A DNA stretch of 64,000 nt from UBA2991 sp965221735. GTDB lineage: Bacteria > Chloroflexota > Dehalococcoidia > Tepidiformales > Tepidiformaceae. Below, piece after piece: positions 31,946-40,916 of the stretch. The first letter of the stretch is position 1. Each line of letters starts with the position of its first letter. The notes under the pieces were generated by a model. It was not told the DNA's origin, made no database searches, and saw only the letters and a list, made by a program, of their open reading frames with translations. Made by a program: the position numbers and the translations under genes. The DNA is taken from NCBI GenBank assembly GCA_965221735.1, contig OZ244910.1:1488001-1552000 (forward strand), in the 5' to 3' direction.

Positions 31946-31986
31946 AAAGTGTATGGTTCAATTGGAATCGCTCGGCCATACACTTT
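31946..31986. repeat. 41-bp inverted-repeat element, copy 2
   Basis: Second copy, arms AAAGTGTATGG (31946-31956) and CCATACACTTT (31976-31986), 19-nt spacer diverged in its second half. It ends 20 nt before the Fic start codon, so it could cover the promoter or leader. Confidence 0.9.
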
Positions 31987-32006
31987 CGCCGGGCGGCGGG
32001 ATTTCC

Positions 32007-33044
32007 ATGACCCAGTTGCCGGCCCCCGGGACGTCGAAACGTGGCCGTCCGCCGCGGGAAGTGGTCTACGCGAGGCTCGAAGCCCAGATCGAAGAGCTGT
32101 GGACCCGCATGGGAGGTCTCCCCAACCGTCTTGAGGCCTCCGACATCTGGGAGGGCATCTGGTTCGAGGAAGCGCACCACTCGACGGCGATCGAGGGCAA
32201 CACGCTCGTCCTCAGGCAGGTCGAGGCGCTGCTCGCTGAGGGCCGCGCCGTCGGTCAGAAGCCGCTCAGCGAGTACATGGAGGTCCGTGGCTATGGCACT
32301 GCCGCGACCTGGGTGTACGACCAGGGTGTCGAGAAGGCCGATTGGGACGGCGGCGAGATCCTGAGCCTGACCGAGGTCCGGCACGTCCATGAGCTCGCCA
32401 TGGGGCCCGTCTGGGATGTGGCCCCACATCCCGATGCCTCTCCCGCCGAACGTCCCGGAGCGTTTCGGCGCCACGACATCCAGCCGTTCCCGGAGGGCAT
32501 GGTCCCTCCGCCGTGGCCGGAGGTCCCGGCCCGTCTCGCGGACTGGCTGCGGGATGCGAACGCCCTTCCCGCCCGCACTCCGGACTTTCCAGCCGCCCTC
32601 GCCGACATCCACTGTCGCTTCGAGCAGATCCATCCCTTCCTGGATGGAAACGGCAGGGCCGGCCGCCTCGTCCTGAACCTGCTGCTGGTTCGCCTCGGCT
32701 ATCCCCCCGTGATCGTCTACAAGGCGCAGCGGCGACGGTACCTGCGCGCCCTGCGCCGGGCCGACCAGGGCGAGCCCGGCGCGCTGGCGGAGCTGCTCGC
32801 CCGCTCCATGCTCGATAACCTGCACCGCTTCGTCGTGCCGGCGGTCGCTGGCCCTGCCCGCCTCGTCCCGCTCGCTGCCCTCGAGACAGAGGAGATCACC
32901 GTGAACGCCCTGCGAACGGCTGCGAATCGAGGCAGGATCCGGGCGACCAAGGGCTCGGACGGCCAGTGGCGAAGCACCAGGCGCTGGCGGGACGATTACC
33001 TCAAGACGAGGTACAGGCGAGCCACGTCCGGCGCTAGCCGCTGA
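32007..33044 (+). CDS. Fic domain protein with C-terminal DNA-binding-like segment
   Basis: A 345-residue Fic (AMP-transferase-type) protein. The catalytic motif HPFLDGNGRAGR is complete, and the inhibitory helix STAIEGN (S-x-x-x-E-G/N) lies on the N-terminal side, as in class II Fic proteins. An N-terminal segment VYARLEAQIEELWTRMGGLP precedes it. The C-terminal 70 residues (VNALRTAANRGRIRATKGS, WRSTRRWRDDYLKTRYRR) resemble an excisionase-like helix-turn-helix. Two inverted repeats sit directly upstream and one downstream, so autoregulation is plausible. ATG 32007 is preferred to an earlier ATG that lies inside repeat 2. The target protein is unknown. Confidence 0.9.
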   Translation: MTQLPAPGTSKRGRPPREVVYARLEAQIEELWTRMGGLPNRLEASDIWEGIWFEEAHHSTAIEGNTLVLRQVEALLAEGRAVGQKPLSEYMEVRGYGTAATWVYDQGVEKADWDGGEILSLTEVRHVHELAMGPVWDVAPHPDASPAERPGAFRRHDIQPFPEGMVPPPWPEVPARLADWLRDANALPARTPDFPAALADIHCRFEQIHPFLDGNGRAGRLVLNLLLVRLGYPPVIVYKAQRRRYLRALRRADQGEPGALAELLARSMLDNLHRFVVPAVAGPARLVPLAALETEEITVNALRTAANRGRIRATKGSDGQWRSTRRWRDDYLKTRYRRATSGASR

Positions 33045-33056
33045 ATCCCGCAGCCG

Positions 33057-33097
33057 AAAGTGTATGGTTCAATTAGATTTGCCTCGCCATACACTTT
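33057..33097. repeat. 41-bp inverted-repeat element, copy 3
   Basis: Third copy, arms AAAGTGTATGG (33057-33067) and CCATACACTTT (33087-33097) with a 19-nt spacer nearly identical to copy 1 (one base changed). It lies 12 nt after the Fic stop, between fic and the convergent ilvD. Confidence 0.9.
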
Positions 33098-33116
33098 CGC
33101 CCAGTTCTCCCCGCCG

Positions 33117-34790
33117 CTAGCTCGTGACCGCTCCCTCCGAGGCGCTCGAGACGCCGTTCGCGTACTTGGCGAACACGCCCCGCTCGTAGCGCGGCGCCGG
33201 CGGCGACCAGGCAGCCAGGCGGCGCTCCAGTTCCCCGTCGTCGATCTCGAGGTCGAGCCGCCGCGCGTCGATGTCGAAGGAGACGATGTCGCCCTCCTCG
33301 ATCGCCGCGATCGGGCCGCCCGCCGCTGCCTCCGGCGCGACGTGCCCGGCCATCAGGCCGTGCGTCGCGCCGCTGAAGCGACCGTCCGTGAGCAGCGCCA
33401 CCGAGTCGCCCAGCCCCTCGCCCACGAGCGCGGCCGTAACGCCGAGCATCTCGCGCATGCCCGGGCCGCCCTTCGGGCCCTCGTAGCGGATCACGACCAC
33501 GTCCCCCGGCTCGATCCGCCGCTCCGAGACGGCCGCGAACGCATCCTCTTCGCGGTCGAACACCCGGGCCGGTCCGCGGTGCTGCATGATCTCGTGTCCC
33601 GCGACCTTGATGACGCACCCCTCCGGCGCGAGGTTCCCCTTCAGGATGACGAGCCCGCCCGTCTCCTTGATCGGCTCGTCCAGCGACACGATCACGTCCT
33701 GCCCCGGCGCTTCCTGTGCGTCCCCCGCCTCTTCCTCGATCGTGCGGCCGGTTACCGTCATCTGGTCGCCGTGGACCTTCTCGCCCTCCAGCAAGCGCTG
33801 CGCGAGCAGCCTCGTGCCCCCCGCCCGGTCCATGTCGAGCGCGACATAACGCCCTCCGGGCCGCAGGTCCCCGATGATCGGCGTGCGCTCGCTGATGTCG
33901 TCGAAGTCGTCGATGTCGAGGGGAACCCCGACCTCCCGCGCCATCGCGAGCAGGTGCAGGACCGCGTTTGTCGAGCCGCCCGTCGAGGCCACGCAGGCGA
34001 TGGCGTTCTCGAACGCCTCGCGCGTCATCACGTCGCCCGGCAGCTGGCCCCGCGCCAGCACGTCCATGACCAGCTGGCCCGCGTCGTAGCCGGCGCTGTT
34101 CTTGCGCGGGTCGGTCGCGCCCGCCGAACCGCTCCCCATCGGCGAGATGCCGAGGAACTCGATCGCCGTTGCCATCGTGTTCGCCGTGTACTGCGCCCCG
34201 CACGCCCCCGCCCCCGGACAGGCGATGTCCTCGAGCGCCGTGAGCTGCTCGTCTGTCATCCCGCCCGCGGCGTGGCTCCCGACCGCTTCGAACACGTCCT
34301 GGATGGTCACGTCGCGGCCCTCGTAGTTCCCCGGTGCGATCGACCCGCTGTAGAGCACGAGCCCCGGAACGCCCAGCCGCGAGAGCCCCATCACACCGCC
34401 CGGGATCGTCTTGTCGCAGCCCACGATGACGACCGCCGCGTCGAACAGGTAACCCCGACCGCACAGCTCGATGCTGTCGGCCACCACCTCCCGGCTGATC
34501 AGCGACGCCTTCATGCCCTCCGTCCCCATCGCGATCCCGTCGCTGATGGAGACGGTGTTGATCTCCATGGGGGTGCCGCCCGCCTCGCGGATGCCGCGCA
34601 TCACGTCGGCGGCCAGCTCGCGCTGGTTGAAGTTGCACGGCATCGTCCCGATCCAGCTGTGCGCGACCATCACGAGCGGGCGCTTCAGCGACTCCGAGTC
34701 GTAGCCGACGGACTTCAGCATCGCCCGCGCCGGCGCCCGGTCGGGCCCGTCGACGAGCGTGCGGCTGCGGTGTCGTGGATCAAGCGGCAT
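33117..34790 (-). CDS. ilvD: Dihydroxy-acid dehydratase
   Basis: A 557-residue Fe-S enzyme of valine, leucine and isoleucine synthesis that dehydrates 2,3-dihydroxy acids. The cluster Cys residues are in VGCDKTIPGG, CPGAGACGAQYTANTMA, and a further Cys earlier in MPCNFN. The C-terminal region has GPKGGPGMREMLG and LLTDGRFSGATHG, as in IlvD. The length fits the family. Convergent with fic and followed upstream by the aminotransferase, which could use the resulting keto acids. Confidence 0.96.
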   Translation of the reverse strand: MPLDPRHRSRTLVDGPDRAPARAMLKSVGYDSESLKRPLVMVAHSWIGTMPCNFNQRELAADVMRGIREAGGTPMEINTVSISDGIAMGTEGMKASLISREVVADSIELCGRGYLFDAAVVIVGCDKTIPGGVMGLSRLGVPGLVLYSGSIAPGNYEGRDVTIQDVFEAVGSHAAGGMTDEQLTALEDIACPGAGACGAQYTANTMATAIEFLGISPMGSGSAGATDPRKNSAGYDAGQLVMDVLARGQLPGDVMTREAFENAIACVASTGGSTNAVLHLLAMAREVGVPLDIDDFDDISERTPIIGDLRPGGRYVALDMDRAGGTRLLAQRLLEGEKVHGDQMTVTGRTIEEEAGDAQEAPGQDVIVSLDEPIKETGGLVILKGNLAPEGCVIKVAGHEIMQHRGPARVFDREEDAFAAVSERRIEPGDVVVIRYEGPKGGPGMREMLGVTAALVGEGLGDSVALLTDGRFSGATHGLMAGHVAPEAAAGGPIAAIEEGDIVSFDIDARRLDLEIDDGELERRLAAWSPPAPRYERGVFAKYANGVSSASEGAVTS

Positions 34791-34874
34791 GAGGGCACTC
34801 CAGTGGGTCGAAATGTGGCGAATCGAGCCTACGCGCTGCCCGTTTCCCGGGCCAGAACCGCGCGCCGGTGGTCG

Positions 34875-36110
34875 CTACTTGATCGACGAGCCCGCCGCCA
34901 CCTCGCGCAGCGCCTCGGCCAGCCGGTGCACGCCTTCCTCGATCTCCTCGACGGGGGTGTAGCTGAAGGCGATCCGCAGGTGCTGCGTGGCGTTGCCGTC
35001 GGCGAAGAAATGCGGCCCCGCGCCGATAAGCACGCCCTTCTCGTTCGCCACGCGCTGCACCTCGATGGCGGAGAGGCCGGGCCGGAGCGCCAGCCAGACG
35101 AAGAAGCCGCCCTCCGGCCGGAGGTAGCTGACGTACTCGCCGCAGTGCTCCTCGACCGCCGCGCACAGCCGGTCGAGCTTGCGCCGGTAGATGCCGCGCA
35201 GCCGCCCGACGTGCCGGTCGAGGTCGCCGTTCCGGATCATCTCCGCGACGACCCGGCCCAGGTAGGGGCTCGACCCCATGTCGTAGCGCAGCGCGGCCAT
35301 GCGTGTGATGAACGCGGGCGGCGCCAGGTTCCACCCCAGCCGCAGCCCCGTCGCGATGATCTTCGAGAAGCTCGCGACCTTGATCGCCAGCTCCCCGCCG
35401 GAAAGCGAGAAGAGCGACGGCGGCGGCGCATCGCCGAACCAGAGCTCCCCGTAGGCGTCGTCTTCCATCAGCAGCACGCGGTGCTCGCGCACCAGCTCCA
35501 GCAGCTTCTCGCGCCGCTCCAGCGGCAGCGTCGACCCCACCGGGTTCTGGTGCGTCGGGATCGTGTAGAGCAGCTTCGCCCGCCGCCCCTCGTCCGCCAG
35601 CCGCTTCAGCGCCTCCTCGACGAGGTCGATGCGCAGCCCCTCGTCGTCCATGGGCACGGCCTCGATCTGCGCCCCGAACGAAACGAAGGTGCGCAGGCTG
35701 CCGGGGAAGGTCGGGCTCTCCACGAGCACCGTGTCCCCCGGGTCGAGAAGCGCCTCGCAGGCGATGCCGATCCCCTGCGCCGCGCCCGCGGTCACGATCA
35801 CGTGCTCGTGCGTCAGCGGGATCCCCTCGATGCCGCTGGAGCGCTCCGCGATCGCCTCGCGCAGCGGCTGGGGGCCGAAGGTGCCGCCGTACTGCAGCGC
35901 CTCGCGCCGCTCCTGTTCGAGCACGGTGCGGGTGGCCCGCAACAGCTCCTCGCTTGGCAGCGAGGGCACGTCCGGCAGCCCGCCCGCAAACGAGATGAGG
36001 GGACGGTCGTCGGGCCGCGCCGCGGCCCAGACCCCCGCGCCCATGATCTTCGAGCGCGCGCTGACGATTTCTTCGAGTGAGTCCTGGGTCCAGAAGGGTG
36101 TGTCCGGCAT
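34875..36110 (-). CDS. PLP-dependent aminotransferase, 2-aminoadipate/valine-type
   Basis: A 411-residue fold-type I aminotransferase of the MocR/LysN/AvtA-like group without a DNA-binding domain. ISFAGGLPDVPSLPSEEL is characteristic, and PLP binding is seen in TAGAAQGI, TIPTHQNPVGSTLP, MEDDAYGELWF and the Schiff-base Lys of ASFSKIIATGLRLGW. The acceptor is not certain (2-aminoadipate, branched-chain or aromatic keto acid). Next to ilvD, so a branched-chain role is likely. The ATG at 36110 follows CATACT by 6 nt, hinting at a leaderless transcript. Confidence 0.88.
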   Translation of the reverse strand: MPDTPFWTQDSLEEIVSARSKIMGAGVWAAARPDDRPLISFAGGLPDVPSLPSEELLRATRTVLEQERREALQYGGTFGPQPLREAIAERSSGIEGIPLTHEHVIVTAGAAQGIGIACEALLDPGDTVLVESPTFPGSLRTFVSFGAQIEAVPMDDEGLRIDLVEEALKRLADEGRRAKLLYTIPTHQNPVGSTLPLERREKLLELVREHRVLLMEDDAYGELWFGDAPPPSLFSLSGGELAIKVASFSKIIATGLRLGWNLAPPAFITRMAALRYDMGSSPYLGRVVAEMIRNGDLDRHVGRLRGIYRRKLDRLCAAVEEHCGEYVSYLRPEGGFFVWLALRPGLSAIEVQRVANEKGVLIGAGPHFFADGNATQHLRIAFSYTPVEEIEEGVHRLAEALREVAAGSSIK

Positions 36111-36223
36111 CGCTTCAGTATGGCGGCGGCGGCCCTCAGGGGCGAGCAGCGCCCCCGTTGCCGGCGGAACCTCGTTAACGCAGGTGTAACGGCCGGGGGG
36201 CGATCTCCGCCGCTTGATCTCGC

Positions 36224-36323
36224 TATACTTATCGTTCACCCGTGTGTGCGTTGAGGCGTGAGCCTCGCGAGGCGAGGCGCGGGAAGGTATTACCCCGCGC
36301 ATCAGCCGCCCGTCCGGGCGGCT
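36224..36323 (+). promoter_or_regulatory. Promoter element and hairpin-rich leader of gltBD
   Basis: TATACT (36224-36229) is a strong -10 candidate with a weak -35. The predicted leader then holds GAGGC/GCCTC (36253-36266), a GCCTCGCGAGGC palindrome (36262-36273), GCGCGGG/CCCGCGC (36277-36283 with 36294-36300) and AGCCGCCCG/CGGGCGGCT (36304-36312 with 36315-36323). The ribosome-binding site AGGAGG follows. The clustering of hairpins suggests a regulatory RNA; I do not recognise a named class. Confidence 0.45.
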
Positions 36324-36359
36324 CCGCAACGGGCGAAGCGAACGAGAGGAGGCTGCACG

Positions 36360-39300
36360 ATGGCCGCGCACATCCGGCCCCCGAAGCAGGGTCTGTACGA
36401 CCCCGCCCTCGAGCACGACTCGTGTGGCGTCGGCTTCCTCGTGCACCTCAAGGGACAGCGCTCCCACACCATCGTCGAGAAGGCGATCGAGGCGCTCGCC
36501 AACCTCAACCACCGCGGCGCCAGCGGCGCCGAGGTCAACACCGGCGACGGCGCCGGCCTCCTCATCCAGACCCCCGACGAGTTCTTCCACCACGAGTGCG
36601 CCCAGCTCGGCATCCAGCTTCCTGCGCGCGGCCAGTACGGCGTCGGGATGCTCTTCTGCCACGGCGACGAGAACGCCCGCCGCCTCGCCATGAACCTGCT
36701 CGCCGAGCTCGTCCGCGGCGAGGGGCAGCACCTCCTCGGCTGGCGCGAGGTCCCCACCGACAACTCGATGCTCGGCGAGACCTCCCTCCTCGCCGAGCCC
36801 TCCGTCCACCAGGTTTTCATCGGGCGCGGCACCTGGGTCGAGACCGAGGACGACTTCGAGCGCCGCCTCTTCGTCATCCGCAAGCTCTTCGAGCGCGAGG
36901 TCGAGAAGCGCGGCATCGGCGATTCCGAGGACTTCTACTTCCCCAGCCTCTCCTGCCGCACGGTCGTCTACAAGGGCATGCTCACGGCCCTCCAGCTGCC
37001 CGAGTACTACCCCGACCTGCGCGACCGCCGCATGGTCACCGCGCTGGCGATGTTCCACTCCCGCTTCAGCACGAACACGTTCCCCAGCTGGAAGCTCGCC
37101 CACCCCTACCGCACCATCTCCCACAACGGCGAGATCAACACCCTCCGCGGCAACAAGAACTGGATGGCTGCCCGCGAGGCGCTGCTCGAGACCCCGCATT
37201 TCGACGACATCCAGAAGATCCTGCCCATCATCGACGAGGCCGGCAGCGACACCGCCTGCCTCGACAACGCCCTCGAGCTCCTCACCCTCGGCGGCCGCCC
37301 CATCGAGCACGCGATGATGATGCTCATCCCCGAGGCCTGGTCCGGCCACGAGACGATGAGCGCCGAGAAGAAGGCCTTCTACGAGTACCACAGCCTCCTC
37401 ATGGAGCCCTGGGACGGCCCCGCCTCCGTCGCCTTCACCGACGGCCGCACCATCGGCGCCGTCCTCGACCGCAACGGCCTGCGCCCCTCCCGCTACCTCG
37501 TGACCAAGGACGACCTCGTCGTCATGGCCTCCGAGTCCGGCGTCCTCCCCGTCGAGGACGACAACGTGCTCATGAAGGGCCGCCTCCAGCCCGGCCGCAT
37601 GTTCCTCGTCAGCCTTGAGGAAGGCCGCATCATCGGCGATGCCGAGCTGAAGCAGCGGCTCGCCCGTGCTCACGACTACGACGGCTGGCTCGGCGGGAAC
37701 CTCACGCGCCTCGCCGACCTCCCCTCCGCCGAGGCCCCCGCTCCCATCGCCGGCGCCGACCTGCTCGAACGCCAGATCGCCTTCGGCTACACCGTCGAGG
37801 ACGCGAAGTACCACCTCGGCCCGATGGCCCGCCAGGGCCAGGAGTCGATCGGCTCAATGGGCACGGACACGCCCTTGGCGGTCCTCTCCGAGCGCCCCCA
37901 GCCGCTCTACAACTACTTCAAGCAGCTCTTCGCCCAGGTCACGAACCCGCCCCTCGACGCCATTCGCGAGGAGATCGTGACCTCCGTCGACTCCCTCCTC
38001 GGCGCCGAGGGCAACCTTTTCAGCGAGGGCCTCGACGACGGCTACCACATGATCGCGCTGCCCACGCCCTTCCCCACGAATGCCGAGATGGCGCAGCTCC
38101 GCAACCTCGACGGCGAGGGCGGCTTCCGCTCCGCCGTGCTCCCGATGACGATGCCCGCCGCCGAGGGCCCCGCCGGCATGCAGCCCGCCCTCGATGCGCT
38201 CTTTGAGCGCGCCGACGAGGCCATCGAGGACGGCGCCAACATCCTCATCCTCTCCGACCGCGGCATCGACCGCGAGCACGCCCCCATCCCCGCCCTGCTC
38301 GCCACCGCCGGCCTGCACCACCACCTCGTGCGCAACAAGCGGCGCACCAAGGTCGGGCTCGTCGTCGAGACCGGTGAGGCGCGCGAGGTGCACCACTTCG
38401 CCCTGCTCATCGGCTACGGCGCCGGCGCTGTCAACCCCTACCTCTCGCTCGACACCCTCGCCGAGATGAAGGCGGAAGGCTCCCTCGAAAGCGACATCTC
38501 CTGGGAGGAGGCCGAGAGCAACTTCATCAAGGCCCTCAAGAAGGGCGTCGTAAAGGTCATGTCGAAGATGGGCATCTCCACGGTGCAGAGCTACCGCGGC
38601 GCCCAGATCTTCGAGGCCGTCGGCCTCAACGAGGACCTCATCGACCGCTACTTCACCGGCACGGTGTCGCGCATCAGCGGCGCCGGCCTCGAGCAGATCG
38701 CCGCCGAGATGCTCGCCCACCACGCCCGCGCCTACCCCGAGCGCGACGGCGGCCTTTACAGCATCGGCTGGGGCGGCCAGTACCAGTGGCGCCACGGCGG
38801 CGAGTTCCACCTCTTCAACCCCGACACCATCTTCAAGCTCCAGCACGCCACCCGCACCAGGCGCCGGGAGATCTTCCGCGAGTACACGACCCTCGTGAAC
38901 GACCAGGCCCGCCAGATGGCGACCCTCCGCGGCCTCATGGAGTTCCGCTCCGACCGCGAGCCCATCCCCGTGGAGGAGGTCGAGCCCGTCTCCAGCATCT
39001 TCCCCCGCTTCGCCACGGGCGCGATGTCGTTCGGCTCGATCAGCGCCGAGGCCCACGAGACGCTCGCCATCGCCATGAACCGCATCGGCGGCCGCAGCAA
39101 CACCGGTGAGGGCGGCGAGGACCCCCGCCGCTTCACCCCCGACGAGAACGGCGACCTCCGCCGCAGCTCCATCAAGCAGGTCGCCTCCGGCCGCTTCGGC
39201 GTCACCAGCGAGTACCTCGTCAACGCCGACGAGCTCCAGATCAAGATGGCCCAGGGCGCCAAGCCCGGCGAGGGCGGTCAGCTTCCCGGCCACAAGGTCT

Positions 39301-40916
39301 GGCCCTGGATCGCCCAGGTCCGCTACTCGACCCCCGGCGTCGGCCTCATCAGCCCGCCCCCGCACCACGACATCTACTCGATCGAGGACCTCGCCCAGCT
39401 CATCCACGACCTCAAGAACGCGAACCCGCGCGCCCGCATCAGCGTGAAGCTCGTTGCCGAGGTCGGCGTGGGCACAGTCGCGGCGGGCGTGGCCAAGGCC
39501 AAGTCCGACGTCGTCCTCATCAGCGGGCACGACGGCGGCACGGGCGCGAGCCCGCTGACCTCGCTCAAGCACGCGGGCGTGCCCTGGGAGCTCGGGCTCG
39601 CCGAGACCCAGCAGACCCTCGTCCTGAACAAGCTGCGCGACCGCATCATCGTCCAGACCGACGGCCAGATGAAGACCGGCCGCGACGTCGTCATCGCCGC
39701 CCTCCTCGGCGCCGAGGAGTACGGCTTCGCGACCGCGCCGCTCGTCGTGATGGGCTGCATCATGATGCGCGTCTGCCACCTCGATACCTGCCCCGTCGGC
39801 GTCGCCACCCAGAACCCGCAGCTCCGCGAGAAGTTCACCGGGAAGGCCGAGCACGTCGTCAACTTCTTCGAGTTCGTCGCCGAGGAGATCCGCGAGACCC
39901 TCGCCGAGCTCGGCTACCGCTCCCTCGACGAGCTTATCGGCCGCAGCGACCTCATCGACGCGCGCCGCGCCGTCGATCACTACAAGGCGCAGGGCATCGA
40001 CCTCTCCGCCATCCTCTACCGCCCGCAGGTCCCCGAGCACGTCGCCACGCGCCGCATCGCCGAGCAGGACCACGGCCTCCGCCACGCGCTCGACCAGGAG
40101 CTCATCCAGCTCGCCCGCCCGGCCCTCGACGATGGGGAGCCGGTGGACGTCGATGTACCTATCCGAAACGTAAATCGGGTCGTCGGAACCATCCTCGGCA
40201 GCGAGGTCTCCCGCCGCTACGGCGCCGCTGGCCTCCCCCCCGACACGATCACCTTCCGCTTCAAGGGCTCCGCCGGCCAGAGCTTCGGCGCCTTCGTGCC
40301 GAAGGGGATGACCCTCCTCCTCTCGGGCGATGCCAACGACTACTTCGGCAAGGGCCTTTCCGGAGGGCGCCTCGTGGCCGCCCCACCTCCCGACTCAACC
40401 TTCGTACCGGAGGAGAACATCATCATCGGCAACGTCGCCCTCTACGGCGCCACCGCCGGCTCCGCCTTCATCCGCGGCGTCGCCGGTGAGCGCTTCTGTG
40501 TGCGCAATAGCGGCGCCCACGCCGTCGTCGAGGGCACAGGCGACCACGCCTGCGAGTACATGACCGGTGGCCGCGTCGTCATCATCGGCCCCACCGGCCG
40601 CAACTTCGGCGCCGGCATGAGCGGCGGTGTCGCCTACGTCCTCGACGAAGACGGCGACTTCGACATCCGCTGCAACAAGGAGATGGTCGACCTGGAGCCG
40701 CTCGCCGAGGACGAGGACATCGACCTCGTGCGCAGCCTCCTGGAGCGCCACCGCGAGCACACCGGCAGCACCGTCGCCGGTCGCCTCCTGGAAGACTGGC
40801 AGGGCACGACTTCGCGCTTCGTAAAGGTTATGCCGCTCGACTACCGCCGCGTCCTCAACGAGCAGAAGGCCCGCGAAGAGGCAGAGCGCGAGCAGGTGGG
40901 GGCCGCCGGTGGCTAA
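36360..40916 (+). CDS. gltB: Glutamate synthase large subunit
   Basis: A 1518-residue multidomain enzyme that makes glutamate from glutamine and 2-oxoglutarate. The N-terminal glutaminase starts with a 21-residue propeptide before the catalytic Cys of CGVGFLVHLKGQRSH, and shows HSRFSTNTFPSWKLAHPYR and NGEINTLRGN. The FMN/synthase domain has GGRSNTGEGGEDPRRF and HDGGTGASPL. The [3Fe-4S] Cys residues are in CIMMRVCHLDTCPVG, and the C-terminal beta-helix (GAxxG repeats) is complete. ATG at 36360 with AGGAGG 8 nt away. It overlaps gltD by 8 nt. Confidence 0.97.
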   Translation: MAAHIRPPKQGLYDPALEHDSCGVGFLVHLKGQRSHTIVEKAIEALANLNHRGASGAEVNTGDGAGLLIQTPDEFFHHECAQLGIQLPARGQYGVGMLFCHGDENARRLAMNLLAELVRGEGQHLLGWREVPTDNSMLGETSLLAEPSVHQVFIGRGTWVETEDDFERRLFVIRKLFEREVEKRGIGDSEDFYFPSLSCRTVVYKGMLTALQLPEYYPDLRDRRMVTALAMFHSRFSTNTFPSWKLAHPYRTISHNGEINTLRGNKNWMAAREALLETPHFDDIQKILPIIDEAGSDTACLDNALELLTLGGRPIEHAMMMLIPEAWSGHETMSAEKKAFYEYHSLLMEPWDGPASVAFTDGRTIGAVLDRNGLRPSRYLVTKDDLVVMASESGVLPVEDDNVLMKGRLQPGRMFLVSLEEGRIIGDAELKQRLARAHDYDGWLGGNLTRLADLPSAEAPAPIAGADLLERQIAFGYTVEDAKYHLGPMARQGQESIGSMGTDTPLAVLSERPQPLYNYFKQLFAQVTNPPLDAIREEIVTSVDSLLGAEGNLFSEGLDDGYHMIALPTPFPTNAEMAQLRNLDGEGGFRSAVLPMTMPAAEGPAGMQPALDALFERADEAIEDGANILILSDRGIDREHAPIPALLATAGLHHHLVRNKRRTKVGLVVETGEAREVHHFALLIGYGAGAVNPYLSLDTLAEMKAEGSLESDISWEEAESNFIKALKKGVVKVMSKMGISTVQSYRGAQIFEAVGLNEDLIDRYFTGTVSRISGAGLEQIAAEMLAHHARAYPERDGGLYSIGWGGQYQWRHGGEFHLFNPDTIFKLQHATRTRRREIFREYTTLVNDQARQMATLRGLMEFRSDREPIPVEEVEPVSSIFPRFATGAMSFGSISAEAHETLAIAMNRIGGRSNTGEGGEDPRRFTPDENGDLRRSSIKQVASGRFGVTSEYLVNADELQIKMAQGAKPGEGGQLPGHKVWPWIAQVRYSTPGVGLISPPPHHDIYSIEDLAQLIHDLKNANPRARISVKLVAEVGVGTVAAGVAKAKSDVVLISGHDGGTGASPLTSLKHAGVPWELGLAETQQTLVLNKLRDRIIVQTDGQMKTGRDVVIAALLGAEEYGFATAPLVVMGCIMMRVCHLDTCPVGVATQNPQLREKFTGKAEHVVNFFEFVAEEIRETLAELGYRSLDELIGRSDLIDARRAVDHYKAQGIDLSAILYRPQVPEHVATRRIAEQDHGLRHALDQELIQLARPALDDGEPVDVDVPIRNVNRVVGTILGSEVSRRYGAAGLPPDTITFRFKGSAGQSFGAFVPKGMTLLLSGDANDYFGKGLSGGRLVAAPPPDSTFVPEENIIIGNVALYGATAGSAFIRGVAGERFCVRNSGAHAVVEGTGDHACEYMTGGRVVIIGPTGRNFGAGMSGGVAYVLDEDGDFDIRCNKEMVDLEPLAEDEDIDLVRSLLERHREHTGSTVAGRLLEDWQGTTSRFVKVMPLDYRRVLNEQKAREEAEREQVGAAGG

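Noticed and set aside
33060..36080. Long plus-strand reading frame opposite ilvD and the aminotransferase
   Set aside because: Its protein is Arg/His-rich without motifs, and the minus strand encodes two complete known enzymes. Such open antisense frames are expected at this GC content.
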